Translations under genes and position numbers: made by a program
Source of the DNA: an archaeon
Lineage (GTDB): Archaea > Micrarchaeota > Micrarchaeia > Anstonellales > Bilamarchaeaceae
Length of the DNA: 6,221 nucleotides
Direction: 5' to 3'
Assembly: GCA_020052325.1 (NCBI GenBank)
Contig: JAGVPF010000162.1
Location: 1-6,221, forward strand
Notes under the pieces: model-generated
What the model was told of the DNA's origin: nothing
The model's database searches: none
The model's input: the letters and a program-made list of their open reading frames with translations, nothing else
In this document: positions 1-5,090 of the stretch, one piece after another
Numbering within the stretch: the stretch's first letter is position 1
How the letters are laid out: the number at the start of each line of letters is the position of its first letter

Positions 1-431
1 CAAAGAGCGGAAAGCACTTCCGCATAATGGTCGATGCCAAGGGCAGGCTCGTCCCGCACGAAATCGGCAAGGACGAGGCGGCGCACAAGATTCTGCGCGT
101 CGTGAGGAAGCACACGATTCCCGGCGGGAAGATGAGCGTAACGTTTCACGACGGGAGGAACATGCTTTCCGACAACCACATACATGTCGGGGACAGCGTG
201 ATAGTCTCGCTCCCGAAGGTGGCGATGAAATCGCACCTGAAAAGGGACAAGGGCGCGCGGTGCCTTATCATGGAAGGCAAGCACGCAGGCATGATAGTCA
301 AGCTCAAGGAGATAATCGAGCGCAAGGGGGGAAAGCCCTCGGAAGCGCTCGTGCAGGACAAGTCGGAAGAATTCGTCACGGTGGCAAAATACCTGTTTGT
401 CGTTGACGAGGCCTTCGGAGCCAAAGGGTGA
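1..431 (+). CDS. rps4e: 30S ribosomal protein S4e, C-terminal part (5' truncated by window edge)
   Basis: S4e is an archaeal/eukaryal small-subunit protein that binds 16S rRNA and has no bacterial counterpart. The reading frame is already open at base 3 (KSGKHFRI...), so the ATG at 27 is an internal methionine and not the start. About 142 residues are visible. Archaeal S4e is usually about 235-245 residues, so the N-terminal S4-type RNA-binding domain lies upstream of the window. The stretch FRIMVDAKGRLVPHEI matches the conserved S4e central region. KGARCLIMEGKHAGMIVKL is the KOW-like segment, and the protein ends YLFVVDEAFGAKG, as S4e proteins typically do. The TGA stop at 429-431 forms the end of the L5 ribosome-binding site, so the two genes are translationally adjacent. 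The identification is firm; only the missing 5' part is unseen. Confidence 0.95.
   Translation, partial: KSGKHFRIMVDAKGRLVPHEIGKDEAAHKILRVVRKHTIPGGKMSVTFHDGRNMLSDNHIHVGDSVIVSLPKVAMKSHLKRDKGARCLIMEGKHAGMIVKLKEIIERKGGKPSEALVQDKSEEFVTVAKYLFVVDEAFGAKG
426..431 (+). promoter_or_regulatory. Ribosome-binding site of L5, formed by the S4e stop codon
   Basis: GGGTGA lies 5 nt before the ATG at 437 and complements the CACCUCC tail of archaeal 16S rRNA. Its last three bases are the S4e stop codon. It decides for ATG 437 over the in-frame GTG at 428, which lies inside the motif itself. Confidence 0.8.
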
Positions 432-436
432 ATCGA

Positions 437-952
437 ATGGACGCGAACAAGATGCGTGAGATACTCATCGAGAAAGTTACGGTCAATATCGGTGTGGGCG
501 CCCCAGGCGACAAGCTCGAGCAGGCAAAAAGCCTTCTTGAGAGGCTCGCTGACGGGAGGACGCCCGTGGAGACGCACGCGAGGCGCAGGGACCCGGTCTT
601 CAAGCTGAGGAAGGGCCTTCCCATCGGGACGAAAGTCACGCTGCGGGGCTCGGAGGCAAGGGCATTCCTGGACAAGGCCATCACGGCAAAACGGAAGGTG
701 CTCAAGCAGTCCAACTTCGACAAGCAGGGCAACTTCGCCTTCGGCGTCCACGAGTACATCGACTTCCCGGGTGCAAAATACGACCCGGCCATACCGATGT
801 TCGGTTTTGATATCTGCGTCTCGCTCTCGAGGAAAGGGAGGCGTGTTTCATTGAGGAAGCTGAAGTCGGTATCGGTGGGAAAATGCCACCGCGTAAGCCG
901 GGATGAGGCGATGGAATTCGCGAAGTCAAACCTGAACGTGAAAATCGAGTGA
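437..952 (+). CDS. rpl5: 50S ribosomal protein L5 (uL5)
   Basis: L5 binds 5S rRNA and helps form the central protuberance of the large subunit, contacting the P-site tRNA elbow. The product is 171 residues, within the usual archaeal range. Visible family blocks are [19 protein letters not shown] (about residues 12-30), the basic segment [19 protein letters not shown] (53-71), and [20 protein letters not shown] (98-117). After these come [17 protein letters not shown] (121-137), the conserved FG.D motif with its trailing basic stretch, and an archaeal-type C-terminal tail, [20 protein letters not shown]. Start choice: ATG 437 sits 5 nt after GGGTGA, whereas an in-frame GTG at 428 overlaps that site and would add only three residues. 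The gap to S4e is 5 nt, and the TGA stop at 950-952 overlaps the S14 start region. Confidence 0.97.
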   Translation: MDANKMREILIEKVTVNIGVGAPGDKLEQAKSLLERLADGRTPVETHARRRDPVFKLRKGLPIGTKVTLRGSEARAFLDKAITAKRKVLKQSNFDKQGNFAFGVHEYIDFPGAKYDPAIPMFGFDICVSLSRKGRRVSLRKLKSVSVGKCHRVSRDEAMEFAKSNLNVKIE

Positions 953-953
953 T
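947..953 (+). promoter_or_regulatory. Ribosome-binding site of S14, containing the L5 stop codon
   Basis: GAGTGAT overlaps the L5 TGA stop (950-952). A U-rich spacer separates it from ATG 958, the same arrangement seen at other starts in this operon. A second in-frame ATG at 952-954 overlaps the L5 stop as TGATG. Because that ATG would lie inside the binding site, 958 is preferred. Confidence 0.65.
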
Positions 954-957
954 GTTT

Positions 958-1119
958 ATGACGCTGTCAATGGAGGAAAGATACAAGGGAAAAGGAAAGC
1001 GTGTTTGCCGGAACTGCGGCAACTCCAGGGCGCTGATACGCAAGTACAGGCTCAACGTCTGCAGGAGATGCTTCAGGGAGATGGCTGAAAGCATCGGTTT
1101 CCGCAAATACGGGGGTTGA
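958..1119 (+). CDS. rps14: 30S ribosomal protein S14, zinc-binding type (uS14)
   Basis: This is a short gene of 53 residues, the normal size for archaeal S14. S14 sits in the 30S head near S3 and S10 and helps organise the 3' domain of 16S rRNA. The translation begins [20 protein letters not shown]. It carries two CxxC pairs, C17-C20 and C35-C38, separated by the typical [14 protein letters not shown] segment and followed by [15 protein letters not shown], the family's C-terminal signature. All four zinc ligands are present. The start is placed at ATG 958 from its binding site. ATG 952 (two residues longer, overlapping the L5 stop) and ATG 970 (four shorter) are in the same frame and cannot be fully excluded. 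The gap to L5 is 5 nt. The TGA stop at 1117-1119 lies inside the S8 ribosome-binding site. Confidence 0.95.
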   Translation: MTLSMEERYKGKGKRVCRNCGNSRALIRKYRLNVCRRCFREMAESIGFRKYGG

Positions 1120-1120
1120 T
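1111..1120 (+). promoter_or_regulatory. Ribosome-binding site of S8, containing the S14 stop codon
   Basis: GGGGGTTGAT precedes ATG 1124. The S14 stop TGA (1117-1119) is inside this motif, so S14 termination and S8 initiation take place on the same few bases. The match to the anti-SD is imperfect (GGTTGA rather than GGTGA). Confidence 0.6.
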
Positions 1121-1123
1121 TCG

Positions 1124-1507
1124 ATGACTGACCATTTGGCTGATGCTCTTAATACGATAAAGACGCACGAAATCGTCGGACAGGGCAAATGCACTGTCAA
1201 GGCGACAAGGCTGATAGGCGAGATACTCCGTGTGCTAAAGGAGCACAAGTACCTCAAGGACTACAAGGTTCTCGATGACGGGCGCGGGGGCTGGTACGAG
1301 ATAGTCCTCGACGGCAGAATAAACGACTGCGGCGTCATCAAGCCGAGGATGCCCGTCCGGAGGACGGACTGGTCCAAGCGGGAGCAGGAGTTCATTCCAG
1401 GTTTCGGCGTGGGGCTGCTGATAGTCTCGACGCCGGGCGGGATAATGACGAACGCCGATGCCGAAAAGAAAAAATTCGGCGGAAGGCTGCTCGCGTACGT
1501 TTACTAG
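1124..1507 (+). CDS. rps8: 30S ribosomal protein S8 (uS8)
   Basis: S8 is a primary binder of the central domain of 16S rRNA (helix 21 region) and is needed early in 30S assembly. The product is 127 residues, close to the usual archaeal 130. The N-terminal half begins MTDHLADALNTIKTHEIVGQ, with the typical LADAL.TI opening, and continues with IGEILRVLKEHKYLKDY. The C-terminal half carries the diagnostic block GLLIVSTPGGIMTNADAE followed by GGRLLAYVY, which ends the protein as in most archaeal S8. The single ATG at 1124 follows a purine-rich site 4 nt after the S14 stop. In some bacteria S8 represses its own spc operon by binding the mRNA near the L5 start. I saw no obvious helix-21-like mimic here by eye, so such control is not claimed. 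The stop TAG directly abuts the L6 ribosome-binding site. Confidence 0.97.
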   Translation: MTDHLADALNTIKTHEIVGQGKCTVKATRLIGEILRVLKEHKYLKDYKVLDDGRGGWYEIVLDGRINDCGVIKPRMPVRRTDWSKREQEFIPGFGVGLLIVSTPGGIMTNADAEKKKFGGRLLAYVY

Positions 1508-1510
1508 GTG
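1506..1510 (+). promoter_or_regulatory. Ribosome-binding site of L6 overlapping the S8 stop
   Basis: AGGTG, made from the last two bases of the S8 TAG stop plus GTG, lies 6 nt before ATG 1517. It decides for ATG 1517 over the in-frame GTG at 1508 and TTG at 1511, which fall within or just after it. The spacer is nearly the same as in front of L19e. Confidence 0.75.
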
Positions 1511-1516
1511 TTGCTC

Positions 1517-2002
1517 ATGGAAATCCCACAAGGCATAAACGTCCGGGTCGATGGCCACAAGATAACCGCCAAAGGCCCCCAGGGCGAGGTACAGAAGATG
1601 TTCCCGAAAGGGGCGCAGGTCAAAGTCAATGGCAACAGGATAGAGCTCGAGACTCCGAACAAGGCCCTTTACGGCACCTTGGATTCCATCCTCAGAAGCA
1701 TGCTTAAGGGCGTCTCAAGCGGATACACGAGGAACCTGAAGCTGCTTTACGCGCACTTCCCCATCACGGTAGAAGTGAAGGGGAGCGATGTGTTTGTCAA
1801 GAACTTCCTCGGGGAGAAGCAGCCGAGGAAAACAGTCCTTATCGGCAGCACGAAGGTCCTGGCGAAGGGGCAGAGCGTCACCGTTTCCGGCCCTGACAAG
1901 GAGGCCGTAGGCCAGACGATAGCCAACCTCAGGACCGCGATGCGCATCAAGGACAAGGACGGCCGCGTCTTCCAGGACGGCATTTACGAGGTCGAAGTCT
2001 GA
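1517..2002 (+). CDS. rpl6: 50S ribosomal protein L6 (uL6)
   Basis: L6 binds 23S rRNA near the sarcin-ricin loop, at the factor-binding side of the large subunit. The product is 161 residues with the family's two tandem similar alpha/beta domains. The first spans about residues 1-78 (MEIPQGINVRVDGHKITAKG onward). The second starts near FPITVEVKGSDVFVKNFLGE (81-100). Strong landmarks are NFLGEKQPRKT (96-106), SGPDKEAVGQTIANLR (124-139) and RIKDKDGRVFQDGIYEVEV at the C-terminus. Other archaeal L6 proteins I recall are about 175-185 residues, so this one is compact at both ends, with no tail after the DGIY motif. ATG 1517 is chosen from its binding site. The gap to S8 is 9 nt and the gap to L32e 13 nt. 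Confidence 0.97.
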   Translation: MEIPQGINVRVDGHKITAKGPQGEVQKMFPKGAQVKVNGNRIELETPNKALYGTLDSILRSMLKGVSSGYTRNLKLLYAHFPITVEVKGSDVFVKNFLGEKQPRKTVLIGSTKVLAKGQSVTVSGPDKEAVGQTIANLRTAMRIKDKDGRVFQDGIYEVEV

Positions 2003-2010
2003 GGGGTTGA
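2003..2010 (+). promoter_or_regulatory. Ribosome-binding site of L32e
   Basis: GGGGTTGA directly follows the L6 TGA stop and stands 5 nt before ATG 2016. It decides for ATG 2016 over the in-frame TTG at 2007, which is inside the motif. Confidence 0.65.
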
Positions 2011-2015
2011 TATTC

Positions 2016-2441
2016 ATGGCAGAGAAAAAACCAGGAAAAACCAAGAAATTGCGGATAACGCGCAAGAAGAAGCCGAAGTTCAATGTTCCGAATCTCGGAT
2101 TCTTCAAGAGCGTGAAGGCCCGCTGGAGAAAGCCGCGCGGAACCCACAACAAGAAGCGCATGAAGTTCCAGTTCATGGGAGCCCTTCCGAAAATCGGCTA
2201 CAAGAACGAAATCGGGGTCCGGGGACTGCATTCAAGCGGAAAGACGGAAGTGCTTGTCAGCAACCTCGCAGAGCTGGATGCCCTGAAGGAGGCTGAAGTC
2301 GTCGTACGGCTTGCATCCGCCCTTGGCAGGAAGAAGAGGGGGCAGCTTGAGGAAAGGGCCAAGGCGCTCAAACTCAAGGTGCTGAACAACCGGTTCAATG
2401 GTGTGAAGGAGGACGGCAAGTCCGGGCCGTCGAAGAAGTAG
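2016..2441 (+). CDS. rpl32e: 50S ribosomal protein L32e (eL32)
   Basis: L32e is an archaeal/eukaryal-specific large-subunit protein that binds 23S rRNA. The 141-residue product starts with a very basic tail (MAEKKPGKTKKLRITRKKKP). The L32e core follows: KPKFNVPNLGFFKSVKARWRK with WRKPRGTHNKKR (about 37-48), the hallmark of the family, then the GYKNEIGVRGLHSSGKTEVL region (61-80). The segment LASALGRKKRGQLEERAKAL and the closing KVLNNRF also match. The C-terminal 12 residues (KEDGKSGPSKK) look like a disordered polar tail beyond the core. The start follows from its binding site. The stop TAG (2439-2441) runs straight into the L19e ribosome-binding site, and the gap to the L19e start is 10 nt. 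The basic N-terminus is expected for an rRNA-binding extension. Confidence 0.96.
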   Translation: MAEKKPGKTKKLRITRKKKPKFNVPNLGFFKSVKARWRKPRGTHNKKRMKFQFMGALPKIGYKNEIGVRGLHSSGKTEVLVSNLAELDALKEAEVVVRLASALGRKKRGQLEERAKALKLKVLNNRFNGVKEDGKSGPSKK

Positions 2442-2444
2442 GTG
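2440..2444 (+). promoter_or_regulatory. Ribosome-binding site of L19e overlapping the L32e stop
   Basis: AGGTG uses the last two bases of the L32e TAG stop and lies 7 nt before ATG 2452. It excludes the in-frame TTG at 2446 as the likely start. The whole stop-to-start stretch is almost the same as the S8/L6 junction. Confidence 0.75.
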
Positions 2445-2451
2445 TTTGCTC

Positions 2452-3036
2452 ATGACAATCGTGACAGTACGGAGGCTTGCGGCCGACATATTCAATGTCG
2501 GGAGGAACAAGGTCAGGATAAACCCGGACGGCCTGAAAGAGGCGGAAGGCGCCCTTACGAGGAGCGACGTCCGCGGCCTGATAGACAAGGGCATCATTAC
2601 GAAGGCCAAGAAACAGGGGCGCGCCAGCACGCGAAGGACCGGGCGAACCGGGCGCGGAAGGCGCAAGGGCACCCCGCTGGACAGCAAGGCGGTCTGGATG
2701 CAGAAAATCCGCGCGCAGAGGCGCTTCCTCAACATGCTTCTCGACACCGGGGCCCTCAAGAACGAGGCGAGGCGCTCGATATACGGCAAGGTCAAAAGCG
2801 GCATATTCAGGAACAAGAGGGCAATGCTTCTTTACCTCAAAGAGGCCGGCCTTGTGGCGCAGAGCTTCGAGCCGGTGAAAGCCGAATACAAGAAACCCGA
2901 GCCCAAGCCGAAAAAACAGAAACCGCTGAAAGCCGGGGCAAAGGCCGAGCAGAAGAAAGAGGCTCCGAAAGCGGGGGCAGAAAGCCCCGCCAAAGGGCAT
3001 GAACATGCCACGCATGTAAAGGGTGAACAAAGATGA
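2452..3036 (+). CDS. rpl19e: 50S ribosomal protein L19e (eL19) with long C-terminal tail
   Basis: L19e is an archaeal/eukaryal large-subunit protein with a helical N-domain, a basic linker and a second helical domain. The 194-residue product opens with the typical MTIVTVRRLAADIFNVGRNK and then VRINPDGLKEAE and LTRSDVRGLIDKGIIT (to about residue 50). The basic linker (51-79, rich in R, K, G and T) follows, then VWMQKIRAQRRFLNMLLDTG (81-100) and the closing helices to about residue 135. Archaeal homologues that I recall end near here, at about 150 residues. This protein instead continues with about 55-60 residues rich in K, P, A and E, with a small histidine cluster (HEHATH, 183-188). The linker looks shorter than in haloarchaeal L19e. 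The TGA stop overlaps the L18 start as ATGA. The family call is firm; the role of the tail is unknown. Confidence 0.95.
   Translation: MTIVTVRRLAADIFNVGRNKVRINPDGLKEAEGALTRSDVRGLIDKGIITKAKKQGRASTRRTGRTGRGRRKGTPLDSKAVWMQKIRAQRRFLNMLLDTGALKNEARRSIYGKVKSGIFRNKRAMLLYLKEAGLVAQSFEPVKAEYKKPEPKPKKQKPLKAGAKAEQKKEAPKAGAESPAKGHEHATHVKGEQR
3021..3026 (+). promoter_or_regulatory. Ribosome-binding site of L18, inside the L19e coding region
   Basis: GGGTGA lies within the last codons of L19e, 6 nt before ATG 3033. It supports independent initiation at the overlapping ATGA junction, in addition to any coupling with L19e termination. Confidence 0.75.
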
Positions 3037-3530
3037 CGCGAGCAGATGGTCCGAGTTTCAAGGTATACTTCCGCCGGAGAAGGGAAGGCAAGACCAATTT
3101 CGCCAAGAGGCTGGCTCTCGTAAAGGGAGGCCGGACTAGGATGGTCGTGCGCAGGAGCAACAAGGGAATCGTAGTCCAGTTCATCAACTTCGACCCCAAG
3201 GGCGACCGGACGTTGCTCACAGTGAGCGGCACGCACCTCTCAAAGCTCTACAAGTGGCCCTCGAAGAGGAACGTATGGACCGCATACCTCGCGGGCCTCA
3301 TGGCCGGCAAGATGGCGCAGAAGAAAGGGGTCAAGGAGTTCGTTCTTGACATGGGGATGTACGTCCCTTCGAAGGGTTCAATCATGTTCGCGGCGCAGCA
3401 GGGTGCGGCGGACGCGGGGCTCAGCTCTCATTTCGACAAGGAGAAGGTGCCTTCTAGCAAGCTTTCGAACCCGCCCGACAAGTACAAGGGCATATTCAAC
3501 GAGGCAAAAGGGAAAATCAGCGCAGGCTGA
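3033..3530 (+). CDS. rpl18: 50S ribosomal protein L18 (uL18)
   Basis: L18 binds 5S rRNA and, with L5, anchors it in the central protuberance. The 165-residue product has the expected basic N-terminus (FKVYFRRRREGKTNFAKRL, about 9-27) and then LALVKGGRTRMVVRRSNKGIV (28-47). The core contains NVWTAYLAGLMAGKMAQKKG (80-99), then KEFVLDMGMYVPSKGS and FAAQQGAADAGL (119-130), all diagnostic of the archaeal form. The C-terminus differs from the archaeal L18 proteins I know. Instead of a segment like RIRGEHIAEY it has KLSNPPDKYKGIFNEAKGKI, and the protein is shorter than the usual 185-195 residues. The start overlaps the L19e stop (ATGA) and has its own binding site. The gap to S5 is 22 nt, one of the longest inside the ribosomal block. 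Confidence 0.96.
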   Translation: MTRADGPSFKVYFRRRREGKTNFAKRLALVKGGRTRMVVRRSNKGIVVQFINFDPKGDRTLLTVSGTHLSKLYKWPSKRNVWTAYLAGLMAGKMAQKKGVKEFVLDMGMYVPSKGSIMFAAQQGAADAGLSSHFDKEKVPSSKLSNPPDKYKGIFNEAKGKISAG

Positions 3531-3540
3531 GCACAAACCA

Positions 3541-3547
3541 GGGTGAT
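3541..3547 (+). promoter_or_regulatory. Ribosome-binding site of S5
   Basis: GGGTGAT, a strong complement of the archaeal anti-SD, stands before ATG 3553 with a U-rich spacer. It decides for ATG 3553 over the in-frame TTG at 3550, which would be too close to the motif. Confidence 0.8.
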
Positions 3548-3552
3548 ATTTG

Positions 3553-4179
3553 ATGGCAGAAAAAATAAGGACCGTGGACAAGGAATCGTGGCAGCCCCGC
3601 ACCAGCATGGGCATCAAGGTCAAAAGCGGCGAGGTCACCACGCTTGAGGAGATACTCGTTTCAGGAAAGCCGATTCTCGAGACCGAGCTCGTCGACATCC
3701 TGCTTCCGGGCATGGAGTCCGAGACGCTCCTGATAAAGACGACCCAGAGGGTCACCGACTCGGGAAAGCGCATCAAGTTCCGCGTGGTCACCGTCATCGG
3801 GGACCGCAAAGGGCACGTCGGCCTCGGCGTGGGCAAATCGGACGAACTCAAGCCCGCGATGGATTATGCCATACGTGATGCGAAGAAGCACATGCTGGCG
3901 ATACGCACCGGGTGCGGAAGCTGGGAATGCAAATGCGCCCTGCACCACTCGGTGACCATGAAGACTGTCGGAAAGGAAGGCAGCACGATTGTAACATTGA
4001 AGCCTGCCCCGAGGGGGCTTGGCCTTGCGGCAAACGATGTCGTGAAGAAGGTCCTGGGCATGGCCGGCGTTAAAGACGTCTGGAGCTCGGCCCACGGCGG
4101 AAAGAATGTTTACAACATGGCGGTCGCCACGATAAAGGCGTTGGATAACCTCAACCTCCTCAAACCGAGGGCGGAATGA
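3553..4179 (+). CDS. rps5: 30S ribosomal protein S5 (uS5)
   Basis: S5 lies near the decoding centre and mRNA entry side of the 30S and affects translational accuracy. The 208-residue product matches the archaeal/eukaryal form. It has an N-terminal extension (MAEKIRTVDKESWQPRTSMG), then the ILETELVDILLPGMESE lead-in (41-57). The double-stranded RNA-binding-like S5 domain includes GKRIKFRVVTVIGDRKGHVG and LGVGKSDELKPAMDYAIRDA (71-110). The segment TGCGSWECKCALHHSV (119-134) is the archaeal cysteine-bearing insertion, with C121, C126 and C128. The C-terminal domain contains VTLKPAPRGLGLAANDVVKK and AGVKDVWSSAHGG. ATG 3553 follows from its binding site. The stop TGA overlaps an ATG at 4176 that is in the L30 frame, but the preferred L30 start is 23 nt downstream of the stop. 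Confidence 0.97.
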   Translation: MAEKIRTVDKESWQPRTSMGIKVKSGEVTTLEEILVSGKPILETELVDILLPGMESETLLIKTTQRVTDSGKRIKFRVVTVIGDRKGHVGLGVGKSDELKPAMDYAIRDAKKHMLAIRTGCGSWECKCALHHSVTMKTVGKEGSTIVTLKPAPRGLGLAANDVVKKVLGMAGVKDVWSSAHGGKNVYNMAVATIKALDNLNLLKPRAE

Positions 4180-4190
4180 AGTATTCTCAC

Positions 4191-4198
4191 GAGGGGAT
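4191..4198 (+). promoter_or_regulatory. Ribosome-binding site of L30
   Basis: GAGGGGAT stands before ATG 4203, separated by a short U-rich spacer as at S5 and L15. It supports ATG 4203 over the in-frame ATG 4176 that overlaps the S5 stop. The match is GGGGAT rather than the perfect GGTGAT. Confidence 0.65.
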
Positions 4199-4202
4199 AT
4201 TT

Positions 4203-4634
4203 ATGAAAATAGCTGTTGTTCGCGTAAGGGGGGTCCGCAAAATCGCGCCCCGCATCGTCAAGGCGATGGAACTGCTGAGGCTCGTACGGCCGAACCACTG
4301 TGTCCTGGTCGACGACTCGCCCCAGTACAAAGGCATGCTGGAGCAGGTCAAGGACTACGTGGCATATGGGCCTGTTGCCGAGGAGACGATACTCTCCCTT
4401 CTGATAAAGCGCGGAAGGAAAGGCAGCAGCATGCTGAGGACGGTCCTCAAGGAGGACGCCATCAAGAAGGTGGCGAACGAAATATTTTCCGGAAAGAAGA
4501 CCATTGATTTTGCGAATCCGGTCTTCAGGCTTAGCCCGCCCTCGAAGGGGTACAGGGACATTAAGCGGAGCTTTCCGCAGGGCGATCTGGGCAAGAGGGG
4601 CGAGATGGACTCCCTGCTCAGGCGCATGATGTAA
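4203..4634 (+). CDS. rpl30: 50S ribosomal protein L30, archaeal long form (uL30)
   Basis: L30 is a large-subunit protein of about 60 residues in bacteria and about 150 in archaea. The 143 residues here fit the archaeal form. The conserved L30 fold opens with MKIAVVRVRGVRKIAPRIVK, followed by AMELLRLVRPNHCVLVDDSP and QYKGMLEQVKDYVAYGPVAE (41-60), a very clear match. The archaeal C-terminal extension includes FANPVFRLSPPSKGYRDIKR and SFPQGDLGKRGEMDSLLRRM. The start is placed at ATG 4203 because MKIAVVRVRG is the natural L30 N-terminus and follows a good binding site. An in-frame ATG at 4176 would add MKYSHEGIF and overlap the S5 stop as ATGA. That longer form cannot be excluded but has no family support. 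The gap to L15 is 10 nt. Confidence 0.95.
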   Translation: MKIAVVRVRGVRKIAPRIVKAMELLRLVRPNHCVLVDDSPQYKGMLEQVKDYVAYGPVAEETILSLLIKRGRKGSSMLRTVLKEDAIKKVANEIFSGKKTIDFANPVFRLSPPSKGYRDIKRSFPQGDLGKRGEMDSLLRRMM

Positions 4635-4640
4635 GGTGAT
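4634..4640 (+). promoter_or_regulatory. Ribosome-binding site of L15
   Basis: AGGTGAT begins with the last base of the L30 TAA stop and precedes ATG 4645. It is a perfect complement to the archaeal anti-SD and decides for ATG 4645 over the in-frame GTG at 4636, which is inside the motif. Confidence 0.8.
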
Positions 4641-4644
4641 TTTC

Positions 4645-5082
4645 ATGACAAAGAGGCAAGGAAGGCAGAAAAAAGGATACCTCGGCCACAGGACGCACGG
4701 CCGCGGCAATTGCAAGAACAGGAGGGGAAGCGGCAACCGTGGAGGGCGCGGCATGGCCGGCGTTTGCAAGCACAAGGGGACGTGGGCAGCGAAATACGCT
4801 CCCGGATACTTCGGCAAGACCGGTTTCGTCCGGCCGAGCAACTCGGCGAGTGTCAGCGTGACCCACCTTTACGATATAAACCAGAAGGCGCTGGGCAACC
4901 TGCTTGAAAAGAAAGCGGGCAAGTACCACTTCGATTTCGAGGGCAAGGTCCTCGCGACCGGAAAGGTGACGGTCCCGCTTGTCATCCGGGCATCCGCATG
5001 GAGCAAGAACGTGGAAAAGAAACTCGGCCAGGTCGGCGGGCAGATTTCCAAATTGGAGCCGGCCAAGCCATTGGCTGCGTGA
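4645..5082 (+). CDS. rpl15: 50S ribosomal protein L15 (uL15)
   Basis: L15 binds 23S rRNA with a long basic N-terminal extension and a C-terminal globular domain. The 145-residue product shows the archaeal/eukaryal signature: GYLGHRTHGRGNCKNRRGSG (11-30), NRGGRGMAGVCKHKGTWAAK (31-50) and YFGKTGFVRP (55-64). The L15/L18e-type domain then follows, with KVLATGKVTVPLVIRASAWS (101-120) and KNVEKKLGQVGGQI. ATG 4645 is chosen from the strong site just upstream. This is the last ribosomal protein of the cluster. A 76-nt gap separates its TGA (5080-5082) from secY. The 3' end of the gene can form a small hairpin (5060-5077), but no T-rich terminator follows, so transcription probably continues into secY. 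Confidence 0.97.
   Translation: MTKRQGRQKKGYLGHRTHGRGNCKNRRGSGNRGGRGMAGVCKHKGTWAAKYAPGYFGKTGFVRPSNSASVSVTHLYDINQKALGNLLEKKAGKYHFDFEGKVLATGKVTVPLVIRASAWSKNVEKKLGQVGGQISKLEPAKPLAA
5060..5077 (+). other. Possible small hairpin at the 3' end of L15
   Basis: CGGCCAA and TTGGCTG can pair as a 7-bp stem (one G-U) around the loop GCCA. It lies within L15 codons and is not followed by a T-run, so I do not call it a terminator. It may be a chance product of the GCC/GGC-rich coding sequence. Confidence 0.25.
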
Positions 5083-5090
5083 CATGCGTC

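Noticed and set aside
27..29. ATG 27 as the start of S4e
   Set aside because: The frame is open upstream to base 3 and the preceding residues (KHFRI) belong to the conserved S4e core, so this methionine is internal.
430..480. S8-binding mRNA mimic near the L5 start, as in some bacterial spc operons
   Set aside because: No helix-21-like hairpin with the expected bulged internal loop was apparent by eye around the L5 start. A covariance-model search would be needed to exclude it.
2442..3002. Long + strand open frame of about 186 codons overlapping L19e in another frame
   Set aside because: It begins with GTG inside the L19e binding site, encodes low-complexity R/G/E/Q-rich sequence without family features, and is explained by the G+C-rich L19e codons.
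2232..3030. Minus-strand open frames of about 190-210 codons opposite L32e and L19e
   Set aside because: Composition is dominated by L, P, R and F from reverse-complemented lysine/arginine codons, and no family signature is visible.
4110..4841. Minus-strand open frame of about 243 codons opposite S5, L30 and L15
   Set aside because: It spans three conserved genes antisense, has no recognisable domain or convincing ribosome-binding site, and is typical of shadow frames in G+C-rich coding DNA.
5060..5077. Hairpin at the end of L15 as a transcription terminator
   Set aside because: It is short, lies in codons, and has no T-run after it. Archaeal terminators are mainly T-rich tracts, which are absent before the TATA-like box.
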